Below, piece after piece: positions 1 to 10,480 of a stretch of DNA of 64,000 bases. The stretch lies in the NCBI RefSeq assembly GCF_902459505.1, contig NC_047095.1:120535380-120599379 (forward strand), read 5' to 3'. The DNA comes from Geotrypetes seraphini. Its lineage: Eukaryota > Chordata > Amphibia > Gymnophiona > Dermophiidae. The stretch's first letter is position 1; each line of letters opens with the position of its first letter. The translations under genes and the position numbers were made by a program. The notes below the pieces were generated by a model. That model was not told where the DNA came from. It saw only the letters and a list, made by a program, of their open reading frames with translations, and did no database searches.

Positions 1-480
1 ATTTCCTCCCCAGATGTATAGTTCTCTTAAGAAAAGCCGCACAGCCCGGTCTGGGAGGATGAAATCGAATCTGTAATGTAATGAGGAAGCTCGGATGAAG
101 TCTCCAGGTGCAGCCCCAAATCTGAGCCACTGTAGTTATCAATTTTATCCAAAAAGAAGACACCAATGGGCAAGTCCAGAACATATGGCCAAAAGATGCC
201 TGAGGTTGTTTACACTTGCCACATCCATGATCCGTGGTAAGTCCCATTATATGCGCTCTCTTGGGAGTGTAGAATGCTCTCAAAAGAAACTTATAATTGC
301 GCTCTTGCTCCACTGATGAGAAGCGCAAAGCTTTTCCCAAGCAAAGTCCTCTACGTATCATATCCGCAGCTATGGGCACCTGCAAATCTGCCGACCATTT
401 CCTGGCCAATGCCGAAAAGTCTGTATTTATAACTTTTTGCGAACCGCGTTGAATTTAGCGGTAATTGCGGTATAAAAGTC
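1..480 (-). mobile_element. L1/Tx1-like LINE fragment, ORF2 C-terminal end
   Basis: Minus-strand translation gives LTTDHGCGKCKQPQASFGHM then FWTCPLVSSFW. C..C..., HMFW.CP and FW is the cysteine-rich end of L1/Tx1-type ORF2. The copy is decayed. Confidence 0.6.
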
Positions 481-945
481 AGTTTTGTATTTTTTCATGT
501 TATTTGACACTTCATTGGCTCCCCGTCCGTTTCTAAATAAACTCCTCTTGCTGACTTACAAGAGCATTCGCTCTGAAGCCCCCCCCCCCGATATCTCTCT
601 TCACTTATCACCCCCTATGATCCTCCCCGTGACCTCCATTCATCGGGCAAGCCCCTCTTATCTGTTCCCTTCTCTTCCACCACCAACTCCAGATTCCGTC
701 CCTTCGTTCTTGCGGCACCGTATGCCTGGAACAGGCTGCCTGAATCAATACGTCATGTTCCGTCCCTGGCAGGGTTCAAATCCAAGCTAAAGGTCCACTT
801 GTTTGAAACTGCCTTCAACTCTTAACTCCTCCTCACTACTGTCAGATACCCAGACCCACTATAATCTCCCCAACCCTGAAATCTAAATTAGATTGTAAGC
901 TCTTCTGAGCAGGGACTGTCTATTTTATAATAAACAACAGTAGTA
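480..945 (+). mobile_element. L2-like LINE 3' end
   Basis: Contains NKLLLLTYKSIRSEAPPPDI and FKSKLKVHLFETAF-like coding remains. It ends with TTGTAAGCTCTTCTGAGCAG, the common L2-type 3' motif. Confidence 0.65.
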
Positions 946-1389
946 GTAAATGGTAAGGAACAAGTCAGTATCAAAGCTAGAGTTGGTAGCAGTGACAACA
1001 GAAAACTGACAGAAAAGAAAGTTTATTTGAGCGTTTACACATTGTGAAAAATGTATTTGTATTGTTTATATTTTTATGCAGTTTTTATATGTTTTATTAT
1101 ATAATTATGCTTTAAATGTTTGCCAGCTATAATTGTGATTGATCGTAAGACTTTGGTTTATCTCGTTTTGAAATCTGGATTTGTTTTGTTTTAATGATTT
1201 GACCCTTGATGCTACCTTTTTAGGCGAAACATGGCCACATTGAATCAGTTTGCTATATTGGTTTTCGATGTATTATTTGCTTGTGCTACTGACTTCCAAC
1301 AGTGGGTGACTTTCAACTAGTCAGCGCTTATTCTGAGAAGCAAAACCTACCCATAAGGCTCTCCACCTGCTCAGAGACTTGATACTCAC
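945..1389. other. C4 intron/5' flank, no gene seen
   Basis: AT-rich sequence left of C4 exon 5 with no coding or repeat element I can name, except a GAAACATGGCC motif at 1203-1240 (see findings). Confidence 0.4.
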
Positions 1390-1478
1390 TCTGAAATGTC
1401 TGGGATGATAATTTCCTGGTTTATGATGGAGTTTCTGACCACCTGCTCCTTGGTAAACACCTGGACACCTTGAGCATT
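1390..1478 (-). CDS. C4: C4 coding exon 5 (89 nt)
   Basis: A CTTCCTTCCCAG acceptor and a GTGAGT donor, phase 0 in and 2 out. It encodes NAQGVQVFTKEQVVRNSIIN then QEIIIPDISE, aligned with human [30 protein letters not shown]. No longer open frame covers it; splice sites and homology support it. Intron 4 upstream is 2.2 kb and full of repeats. Confidence 0.88.
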
Positions 1479-4400
1479 CTGGGAAGGAAGAAGAGAGACT
1501 GACAAGTAAGCATGCTTAAGGAGAAAGTGTTGCAAACTCTAAACCTGAAAACAATATTTTCCCCTTCTGATCTAGGAGGGGACTAGAGATTCAGATACTT
1601 TTCTGCAAGGTCATTTGACAAAAATATGCCAAAAACAGAAAGACAGCCATCTTGGCTTCTGAGATTATAGAACGGCCATCTTGATTTTTCTTAAGAAGCC
1701 TGAAACTCCCATGATGCCCCACTAATGATGATATCACTTTGCTCATGACTGGAGTAAGAAGGCAAGAGGTAAAGTTTCCACTTAACCCAAGTTAACCAGA
1801 ATACGTTAATCTAGTTTTGGCTTTGTCTCATTTTCCTTATAGTAATCGGAACTGAAATTCCTACAGGCAACAGGGCAAAACCAGGACAGGCTGACATTGG
1901 TGAGACAGTCAAAAACAAAACAAATTTTTGGTTCAGGTATATTTAAAATGTTGAATATTATTCACGTAGTTTTGTATTTTGATTTTTATTTATAGCTTAA
2001 TCGCTAATCTTCCTCCTGATGAAGCAGCCCACGTGAAACACGATCGGTGTAGAGCAGTGATCTCAAACTCAAACCCTTTGCAGGGCCACATTTTGGATTT
2101 GTAGGTACTTGGAGGGCCTCAGAAAAAAATAGTTTGTCTTATTAAAGAAATGACTATTTTGCATGAGGTAAAACACTTTGTAGTTTATAAATCTTTCCTT
2201 TTGGCTAAGTCTTAATAATAATATTGTCATTTATAGCTAAAGAGACATAGGATCAAGAAACTGTTTTAGTGATTATGATAAACATACCGAGGGCCTCAAA
2301 ATAGTACCTGCCGGGCCTCATGTGGCCCCCGGGCCACAAGTTTGAGACCACTGGTGTAGAGGAAGTAATAGTGCGGATTGATTTTTTTTATTGGTATTGA
2401 TTTATTCAAGAGCACAGCCATTTCTTTTGGAGCACATTTTGAATGAGAACACTGGAAATGACACAATTTGAGTTCAAACCAGCATGGTTGTATAGACTTG
2501 AACACTCCTAGCTCAGCGCACCCCAGACTACAAGAAGATCTGGAACTTAATGTTTGAGCTAAGTACCTCCTTCACACGATAATTATTTGAAAATATTATT
2601 TTTCAGATTAACATCCTCTCTTTTTCTAGTTAACCATGTGAGGTAGGTAGGAGGTTGCGATGATGCCTGGATATAACATCATTTTTTCATAACACTGCTG
2701 TGTTTGAATGATGTTTGAAACTGAGCACTCACATATATAAAACACAATAGATTATATCTTATTTTAGGAAAGTGTTTTTTAATGAAGATTTAATCAGTTA
2801 TTGAATTCTTAAGTATTTTGATTGGTGAGACAGTAACACAGATATGAGGGAAGCGAGAGAGAGAGATTGGTGGAAATGATTGCTTTGCAGGGGAGGGAAA
2901 TTGATGCCGGAGAAGCTGAAGTCCTGGTGATGGGTGACGAAGGCTGCTGTCGAGAAAGGGGAAAGCCTGCAGAAGCGAGACACACTGTGGCCACCAGAGA
3001 CTGCTGTTGCTGGCAAGAAAAATGCTAGCTTCCACCTGCTCCGAAATATTGTGGCTTGCCTAGTATGTCCTCGGACAACTGGGCACATATTAAATATGGT
3101 TAAGTAAAGAAATACTCCTCTGAACTCAGTGATGTCATCACAGGCAGCCAATGAGCAGTCACTTCCTGGAGAAACGCAAGATGTACCATACTGGATCAGA
3201 CCAAAGATTGATCTAGCCCAGGGGTAGGCAATTCCGGTCCTCAAGAGCCGGAGCCAGGTCAGGTTTTCAGGATATCCACAATAAAAATGCATGAGATAGA
3301 TTTGCATTTCAAGGAGGCAGTGCATGCAAATCCATCTCGTACGTATTCATTTTGGATATCCTGAAAACCTGACCTGGCTCTGGCTCTCGAGGACCGGACC
3401 CCTGATCTAGTCCAGTATCCTACTTCCAACCATGGCCAAACCAGGTCACAAGTACCTGGCAGGATGCCAAAAACTACCAACCCCAAGAATAAACAGCGAC
3501 TTTCCCCAGGTGTACCTGGTTTGTGGACATTTCTTCCAGGAACTTGCCCAAACCTTTTTGAACCAGCTACATTAATTGTTCTGACATATCATGCAGAGGG
3601 GACAGTAAGGGGTCTGACCGAAATGGAGGCGTCAACAACAGAAAACTGGTAATAAGAGGCCAAGGGAGGAAGCGATGGTTAGTACTCACAAAGATGCGGA
3701 TAGTGACAGGTTCACTGGAGGGACGCATCATGTGATCCAGGACAAAAACCCGATATAGTGCTGAAAAGGAATCAAACCAATGAGAGTTAAGACCTGAGTG
3801 GAGCAGGGACAGAGGTAGAAGGGGGTAAAAACCCATGATACATCAATGGTGATGGAATGGATGAGCCATTCCATTGGATAAATTGAGGAGCTGGACTTAG
3901 AGCTGACCAAATATTTGGCCTTAACTTTAGGTGATCTTACTTAAATTTATCCCAAGGTGAGTGTAACTGCCTTTAATGTTCAGCAGGGTCTTTCTTACCT
4001 TTGGGGTAGAGATGTGGGCAGACACGTAGCCCCCAGAAGGGGGTTCCATCTGACGCCCCGTCATACACAGCTGGCTAATCCAGCATTGGGGTAAAATGAG
4101 GCCCCGGATCACCGGAGACAGCCCTGTATCTTACCCTTCTGGCTGGGCGTGTAGATGCTCTTGTCCGTCTGGATGAAGAGATAGCCCCTGCGGGTGGACA
4201 GCAGGATAGGGAACAGCCGTTTTCCTCCGGGTAGGGAAGGGCTGTTGGCCACCAGCTGTACATACTTGGTGGTCTTCAGCTGTTCGATGCCACACTGCTT
4301 CATTTCGGCCGGGGTTACCTGCCAGGGGGAGAGCGCATGCATGTCAGTGTCCACACGCAGGTGTTTGAAGCATGATCTTCTCATGAAAAACAAGCTTGGG

Positions 4401-6206
4401 TACAAAAAGGGGGTGGGAGGAGAGAAGTGGAGAGATTGTAGAGGAAGAGGCTGAGTGGGGAAGAGAGATGGAGACTTGAGGTTGTTTAGGGAAGGAATAA
4501 GAACATAAAAGCCATACTGGGTCAGACCAGTGGTCCATCTAGCCCGGTGGCCAATCCAGGTTACAAGTACCTAGCAGAAACCCAAATAGTGGCAACATTC
4601 CAGAATCTCGAAGAGTAGCTACATTCCAGAATCTCGAAGAGTACCAACATTCCAGAATCTAGAAGAGTAAGCAAGATTCCGGAACTCCAAATAGCAACAT
4701 TCCATGCAGAATTCCATGCTACTGATCCAGGGCAAGCAGTGGCTTCCCTCATGTCTGCTTCAACAGCAAACTATGGACTTTTCCTCCAGGAACTTGTTCA
4801 AACTTTATTTTTTACCTGATTTGCTAAGGAAGCAAGAGCCTAAAGAAGGAGGAGAATGGGGAAACAGCAGTTGTGTTGGGTGAGGGAGAGGGAAGGAGAG
4901 AATGAGGAATAAATGATAGGTGGAAAGGAGAAACCCAAAGAGAAAGGAGAGAGAAAGGAATTGCGGAAAAAGAGACAGACAGAATGAGAGAGATTGCAGG
5001 GGAGATATAAGAGGAAGACTGGAGAGAGTTGAAAGAGGAAAAGAGGGTTGAAAAAGATCACAGAAGGAGGGGTGGGAGAAATGGAGAGAGGAAAGTTGAA
5101 GAGGAAGATACAGAAAAGAGAGAAAGAGGGAGCAAAAGATCCAGAGGAGGGAGACATGGGAGCAAGAGATGGGGAAACCGAGAGGAGGGCGAGCAGGGGG
5201 CAGCGTTGTACAACAAGAGAGAAGAGAGGAGAGGAAAGAGAGGTAAAGAAGGAAGAGATAGAGAGAAGGGAGAAGGAAAGACAGGGGAAGGGACTTAGGT
5301 GACATGTCAGGGAAGAAAGGAGAACTAATGACAGAGAAAGATATGGGGAAAGAAGGATGGGAACACAGAGAAGGAAGAGAGACATGGGGGGATGGATAGG
5401 GTATGAGAAACAGGGAGAAAAGGGGCAAGCAAAGGACTTAGGCAGAAGTGGTGAGAGATAGCAAGAGGAAGAGATGGGAAGAGAAAAAAAAAAGACCTGG
5501 GGGGTGAGAGATGGAAGGAGGGGCCAAAGGGAAATGAGGAGGAGAGGAGAACGGGGAAACATGGGAGGGAGAGAGGTAGAGGGTGTAAGGGAGGACCTGG
5601 GTTAAACAGAGGCGAGATTCATACCTTCAGGTTCTTAATCTGAACAAACCCGTTGCCCTCGTTTAGGGTGAAGGTCTGGTCTTTGGAGCACTTCAGGTCT
5701 GTCCTCTGATTTAGGAAGTGCATGGTCACTGTGATCTGCTCCTGGGCCCCCCCAGAGGCCTGAACTGCGACCGTCTCTTCCACCCCCACATGGATGATGT
5801 TAGGAGCAGTTATAAGTATCCTATGGAAACGGACAAATGGACAGTTCACCTAGCAAAAGCTGCCCTAGAACTCCTCCGACCACTCTCCCTCCCCCCAGTT
5901 CTCACCCTTGGACCCCAAATTTTCACCCAGAATGGTACATGCGATGTAGAAAGACGGACCTCCTGTGATCTCAAGCTGTGAGAGAGGCTTCTACGCAGCG
6001 ATGGGGACCTAATACTCGAGTAATTGAATATAAACCACTTAGGCTATGCTACAAATAAATAAATCAGGAGGAGAAATTCAGGGACTCTCCCCAGTTATTA
6101 AGGGTGCCCCTACAAAGACAGTTGAACAAGATCTCACTTACGGAGGGATCTGGTGAGAGACTGCCAGCAGGAGACTGAACCACAGAATCCTCAGCACGAG
6201 CTTCAT
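1390..6206 (-). CDS. C4: Complement component C4, 5' part (coding exons 1-5), runs off the left edge
   Basis: Secreted thioester protein that is cleaved by C1s/MASP-2 and forms the C4bC2a C3 convertase. Five exons splice in frame: 6206-6142, 5820-5625, 4318-4135, 3760-3690, 1478-1390 (phases 2,0,1,0,2), giving about 201 residues of a protein usually near 1,700. Residues 1-19 are a signal peptide (MKLVLRILWFSLLLAVSH). Then comes the first macroglobulin domain with ITAPNIIHVGVEETVAVQ. Cys66 and Cys96 sit where human C4 has its first beta-chain disulfide. RRGYLFIQTDKSIYTP, YRVFVLDHMMRPSSEPVT and EIIIPDISE match human RRGHLFLQTDQPIYNP, YRVFALDQKMRPSTDTIT and [9 protein letters not shown]. MRPSS and RRG separate it from C3 and C5. 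The 71-nt exon 4 is also the family size. The remaining exons lie beyond position 1. Symbol is by family; C4A/C4B-type copy number cannot be judged. Confidence 0.93.
2055..2353. mobile_element. hAT MITE (299 bp) in C4 intron 4
   Basis: Ends CAGTGATCTCAAACTC and GTTTGAGACCACTG are inverted, with perfect 8-bp target duplications GTGTAGAG at 2047-2054 and 2354-2361. The second copy of the family is at 49511-49800. Confidence 0.88.
3180..3560 (-). mobile_element. CR1-like LINE 3' fragment split by a MITE
   Basis: TACTGGATCAGACCAAAGAT before 3218 and CAGTATCCTACTTCCAACCA after 3411 are the usual CR1 3' end on the minus strand. The MITE 3219-3403 interrupts it. Confidence 0.6.
3219..3403. mobile_element. 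hAT MITE (185 bp), palindromic
   Basis: Terminal CAGGGGT/ACCCCTG and a long inverted repeat rich in GGTTTTCAGGATATCC. Target duplication ATCTAGCC/ATCTAGTC (7 of 8). Confidence 0.85.
3690..3760 (-). CDS. C4: C4 coding exon 4 (71 nt)
   Basis: A TTCCTTTTCAG acceptor and a GTGAGT donor. It encodes LYRVFVLDHMMRPSSEPVTI plus RIF. The 71-nt size and the MRPSS motif match C4 exon 4. Confidence 0.95.
4135..4318 (-). CDS. C4: C4 coding exon 3
   Basis: A CCTGGCAG acceptor and a GTAAGA donor bound 184 nt (phase 0 in, 1 out). It encodes VTPAEMKQCGIEQLKTTKYV, then VQLVANSPSLPGG and STRRGYLFIQTDKSIYTPSQ. VQLVA.SP and RRG.LF.QTD are shared with human C4. Confidence 0.95.
4498..4805 (-). mobile_element. CR1-like LINE 3' fragment in C4 intron 2
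   Basis: Reads CCATACTGGGTCAGACCAGT and ACCTAGCAGAAACCCAAA, a CR1 3' end in antisense. It holds three short direct copies of an ACATTCCAGAATCTCGAAGA-like unit at 4594-4665. Confidence 0.7.
4840..5600. repeat. Long purine (GA) tract in C4 intron 2
   Basis: About 750 bases that are almost all A and G on the plus strand. It produces long shadow reading frames on both strands. It could form triplex or other non-B DNA. Confidence 0.85.
5625..5820 (-). CDS. C4: C4 coding exon 2
   Basis: A TTTCCATAG acceptor and a GTATGA donor bound 196 nt. It encodes ILITAPNIIHVGVEETVAVQ through NGFVQIKNLK, the first MG domain. Cys66 lies in the DLKCSKD context, as in human NNVPCSPK. Confidence 0.92.
6142..6206 (-). 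CDS. C4: C4 coding exon 1 (signal peptide)
   Basis: The ATG is at 6206-6204 on the minus strand and opens a clean signal peptide, MKLVLRILWFSLLLAVSHQIP. The exon ends in CCTCC followed by a GTAAGT donor (phase 2). The larger overlapping frame starting at 6279 lacks any C4 similarity and was not chosen. Confidence 0.85.
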
Positions 6207-6275
6207 GGCTCTCTTGTAGGAGAATGTTCTCTCTCCTCTCCGGTATCAGAGTGCTCTGTGTGAGAGGCTGCAGAC

Positions 6276-6290
6276 TCATAAAGGAGTGCC
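6276..6290 (-). promoter_or_regulatory. Possible TATA-like box of C4
   Basis: On the minus strand CTTTATGAG lies about 75 bases upstream of the C4 start codon, with no repeat between. It is a weak TATA-like match. A start site around 6250 is inference only. Confidence 0.25.
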
Positions 6291-6669
6291 CTGTCTCCTC
6301 TTCTGTGCCAGCGCTTTCTGTGTAAGGTGTCAGAGGGGCTGGGCAGAGCAGGGAAGGGGGGGGGGTGCAGTGGATGGGTGGGATGAACTGACAGATTTGC
6401 TAATGATTACACACAGCTCAAGGATTTTGCAGTGATAACATTTTAGCAAACTTTTTGTTTTGTATTTTTTTTTTTGTTAATACTGCTTGAAATCAGCAAT
6501 GAGTTTATCGGAAAAGTCTTTGAGAAAGAGAGAGGTGGGAGTTCCAGAGACAACAGCTTCTTGGAAACCCGCTTTGTATAAAGCGGGATATAAATAAAAA
6601 ACATAAACCATAGATAGAGCAAACTCAGGCTCTAATCCCACTTCTGCCACCAACTCTCCCTATGTGACA

Positions 6670-7215
6670 ACCTAACCCGCGGCCAAGCTTATTTTCGCAA
6701 AAGGAAAGTTCGACCACGTCTCCCCACTCCTCTCCAAGCTTCACTGGCTCCCAGTATCCTCCAGAGTCCTCTATAAATGTGCCTGCATAGCCTTCAAGAT
6801 CCTACATGGCGTCCTTCCTCCCGTTATCCCACTCCTTTGGAATTCCTCAAACCCGCTCTCTACTAGATCCTCCCAAAAACTGAAACTATCTTTCCCGTCT
6901 ATAAAAGGTATATCCCGCGCAGGAAAACTTGGAACATCCCTCCCTTTTAGAACCACAGAACTCTGGAACAACCTCTCATCCCCGCTCAGAAATTCTAGCT
7001 CCTTCCAATCCTTCCGCAAACACTTGAAAACTTGGCTCTTTTCAAAAATCTAATCACCTCCTGTTCTCTAGCACCCTGTCCCTCTCTATCTTCTCAGTCC
7101 CTCTCCTATATCCCTTCTTTGTAGTTCCTTTCCTCTCAACCTCTGTAAACCGTGCCGAGTTCTGCGCTTGCGGAGATGGTGCGGTATACAAACCTAAGGT
7201 TTAGTTTAGTTTAAC
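6670..7215 (+). mobile_element. L2-like LINE 3' fragment upstream of C4
   Basis: Encodes FDHVSPLLSKLHWLPVSSRV and ends with FRKHLKTWLFSKI, then GTAAACCGTGCCGAG and a TTTAG tail. Same family as 50676-51405. It begins about 460 bases from the C4 start codon. Confidence 0.8.
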
Positions 7216-8195
7216 CCTAAGAGGAGAGATTTAGGGCACCTGCTTCATCAGCCTAATCCCTTCCCCTCCCTACCTATCCCTTCACATCCTTAGCTGCCTG
7301 AAAATATGGTATGGATGTGGGAGCCCAAACCTGGTAATAGGGATCTTCAGAACATGGCACAGATCTAGAGAGACTTATTTGGAATTTTCTAACTACTCTT
7401 GTGCCCTGATAATTCCTTTATCCTGGTCTGGGAACAGCAAGAGAGGGAGAAGGGAGGGTGAATAACTTCAGCTGGCAGGGAATTCGCCTGCTGCTGGGAA
7501 GAGATCACTTGATTTCTGGAAAGCGAGATCAATTTTGCAAGCAAAGGCACTGTTTACTGACTGTAAAAAAAAAGTTCTATGTACCTGACTTGGGCTATTT
7601 CCTCACACACAAAAATATACAAACACACACACATACAGATACAGGTCCCGCTAAGATCACCAGCCTCAAACAAGGAGCATTTAGTCTACAAAGACCTAAA
7701 CAAAAGCTTAAGGCCTCCTTTGAACCTATTCAACTAGGCCTCAACTAGGCAAACTATAAGTGCACATTATATATGATAAAATAGCTGAAGAAAAATAGAA
7801 AATGAATATTTAAATATATTTTAAAAACTAGAGCTATTAGTATTGGACTATTGGTAAATGCACAAGAGCCAATGATGAAAATCACCACGTAATTTCTTCC
7901 CGCGGTTCAGAATCCTAACAGCGGTGGAGTGGAGGGACTGAGGCTTTTGCATTTAATTAACTATTACTCTATGGAAAAAATTTTTGGTATCTAGTCCCAT
8001 TTCTTACCATTAAATCATAACAGTATATGGTCGGATATTAAGGTTGGAATAATACAATTAACATAGCCATTATTCAAGTGCTTTTTATTTAAGGCACATG
8101 TGTAAGTTGTGTATTGCATGCTGTTATTTTAATAATCTGTTACGTTACCTTTTAATTATGATGGCTGATATGCGGGCTACAAGTGTTTAAAATAA
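7216..8195. other. Intergenic, no gene recognised
   Basis: Mixed sequence with a short CACACA run near 7620. I see no gene or nameable element. Confidence 0.4.
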
Positions 8196-8472
8196 ATAAA
8201 TTGTAAATAGCATACAACAGTGCGACAAGGCGGTGGTTGTTGCCAGAAGGATGCTGGGCCGTATAGAAAGAGACGTGACCAATAGAAGGTGTTGATGCCC
8301 CTGTACAGGTCGTTGGTGAGGCCCCACTTGGAGTATTGTGTTCAATTTTGGAGACTGTATCTGTCAAAGGACATAAGAAGACTTGAAGTGGTCCAAAGGA
8401 GGGTGACGAAAATGATAGGAGGTTTGCGCCAAAAAACGTATGAGGAGAGACAGGAAGCCCTGAATATGTATA

Positions 8473-8724
8473 CTAGGAAGTTCTTCTTCACCCAAAGGGT
8501 GGTGGACACCTGGAATGCGCTTCCAGAGGGTGTGATAGGACAGAGTACGGTATTGGGGTTCAAGAAAGGATTAGATAATTTCCTGAAGGAAAAGGGGATA
8601 GAAGAGTATAGATAGAGAATTAATATACAGGTCCTGGACCTGATGGGCTGCTGCGTGAGTGGACTGCTGGGCATGATGGACCTCTGGTCTGACCCAGCAG
8701 AGGCACTGCTTATGTGCTTATATA
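8473..8724 (+). mobile_element. 5'-truncated CR1 inserted in CR1
   Basis: Encodes TRKFFFTQRVVDTWNALPEG and the CR1 3' end CTGGTCTGACCCAGCAG. It splits the outer reading EALNMY / TLEERRDRG. Confidence 0.65.
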
Positions 8725-8868
8725 CTTTAGAGGAAAGGAGGGACAGGGGAGATATGATTCAGACGTTCAAATACTTGAAGGGTATTAACATAGAACAAAA
8801 TCTTTTTCAGAGAAAGGAAAATGGTAAAACCAGAGGACATAATTTGAGGTTGAGGGGTGGTAGACTCA

Positions 8869-9594
8869 AGTTTCAAGTTTATTTGATTATTTGATCAAAC
8901 GCCTATCCAAAATACTAAGCGTTGTACAATAATAATTAAAACATTAACAAAAGTACACAGAGTCTAACATCTTAACATACTTCGGGGTTTTTTTTTTTGT
9001 TGTTGTTAATCTACAAGGACACAATAGGAAAAAGGGGGGGAGAACTACAATATTTATTAAGAAAAGATACAGCAAAGGAAAGAACAATGGTTCGGGAAAA
9101 AATCAAGAGTAACTGGACTTGAAACGAATAGTCAATTGTAGGCATCTTTAAAAAAGAAACATTTTAAACTATTTTTAAATTTCTGTAAATTGTGTTCAGA
9201 TCGTGTATATATATATAGGAAGAGAATTCCAAATCATGGGGGCAGTTACTGAAAAGATTGTATTACGTCGAGTGCCTTTTATTCTTAAGGACGGGATATT
9301 AAGAGTATGCTGTGAGGTGGATCTTAGAGCTCTCAGAGGGTCATATGGAATAAGAAGTCTGTCAATAGATGCTGGGACATGGATTTGTATTGTTTTGAAA
9401 GTTAGAAGTGCTATTTTAAATGTTATTCTATATATGACGGGTAACCAGTGGGCTTTTTTGTAGAAGAGGAGTGACACGATCATATTTATTTGAACCTGAT
9501 ATAAGTTTGAATCAATTGTAAACGTTTTATATCCTTTAGGTTTATCCCTTTCAGTAGAGAATTACAGTAATCCAAATTTGGATATCACAAGGGA
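8869..9594 (-). mobile_element. L2-like LINE inserted in CR1
   Basis: On the minus strand it encodes KKAHWLPVIYRITFKIALLT, RLLIPYDPLRALRSTSQHTL and APMIWNSLP, and ends AAATAAACTTGAAAC. It lies between CR1 pieces GGTGGTAGACTCA and ATGTTAGGAAATTCTAC. Confidence 0.8.
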
Positions 9595-10016
9595 GTGAAT
9601 GTTAGGAAATTCTACTTTACGGAGAGGGTGGTGGATGCCTGGAATGTGCTCCCGAGAGAGGTGGTGGAGAAGAAAACGGTGACGGAGTTCAAAGAAATAT
9701 GGGATGAACACAGAGGATTTAGAATGGGAAAATAATAGTAAATATTAAAGAACTAAGGCCAGTATTGGGCAGACTTGCACGGTTTGTGTCTGTATGTGGC
9801 CGTTTGGTGGTAGATGGGCTGGGGAGGGCTTCAGTGGCTGGGAGGGTGGACGTGGGCTGGAGACTTCAGCAGTTGGAGCCCAAGCACAGTATCGGGTAGA
9901 GCTTTGGATTCTTGCCCAGAAATAGCTACGAAGAAGAAAAAAATTTCTATTGAATCAGGTTGGGCAGACTGGATGGACCATTTGGGTCTTTATCTGCCGT
10001 CATCTACTATGTTACA

Positions 10017-10462
10017 ATGCCATACCGTGAACTGTTATTTGAGTATTTATTCAGCTGTAATTATTTAGGTCTTGCTTATTTGTCTTGCCTTGGGTGAATT
10101 TTTTGAAAACTGGTATTTAAATCCTAATAAACAGATAAATAAAAGAAAAACAGTACACATTCTCCCCTTGCTAGCTCCCCCCCCACCAACACACACACAG
10201 CTGTACAGTATATAGAGCCTCCTGTGGAACTACAGTTTTGTACTTTAGAGGTGGTTCTCAGTTTCAAAACCACCCAATAAGACTCTTCAAAGCAGGATTT
10301 GAAATCTGTGCCCCAGGCTTGCACGCTCAAAACACAAACTCACGTTTCCTGTTGACAACATAGGGGGGTCCTATGCTCGCTCATACATCAACTGGAGCTA
10401 CACCAGCAGGAGTGTCTCAGCTCCCCAAAATATCAACCAGCCCCCTACCCCAGCCAACGGAC
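10017..10462. other. TRIM 5' flank, no element named
   Basis: Contains CCCCCC and CACACA runs near 10180. Promoter elements of the TRIM gene may be here, but I recognise none. Confidence 0.35.
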
Positions 10463-10480
10463 ATGGAGAGAGAAGGACAG
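10463..10480 (+). CDS. TRIM coding exon 1, tiny start exon (prediction)
   Basis: The RING exon has no in-frame ATG before the RING; its apparent start is GTG at 10932, directly behind a good acceptor. The nearest ATG in fair Kozak context (CGGACATGG) that ends in a donor of matching phase is here: MEREGQ, then GTACCG. Phase 0 fits exon 2. The donor is not strong, so this is plausible, not proven. Confidence 0.45.

Larger units (their letters stand above)
8200..10016 (+). mobile_element. CR1-like LINE, outer copy of a nested cluster
   Basis: Outer CR1 pieces: about 8200-8472 (VRPHLEYCVQFWRLYLSKDI, QRRVTKMI), 8725-8868 (LEERRDRGDMIQTFKYLKGI) and 9595-10016 (3' end with GGGCAGACTGGATGGACC). They are separated by an inserted CR1 (8473-8724) and an inserted L2 (8869-9594). 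Confidence 0.75.

Noticed and set aside
4805-5562. Long frames of 207 and 240 codons (minus) and 84-89 codons (plus)
   Set aside because: They arise from the purine tract; composition is only a few residues and there is no domain.
6064-6279. 71-codon minus frame overlapping C4 exon 1
   Set aside because: Other frame than the signal peptide; it crosses the donor and has no similarity.
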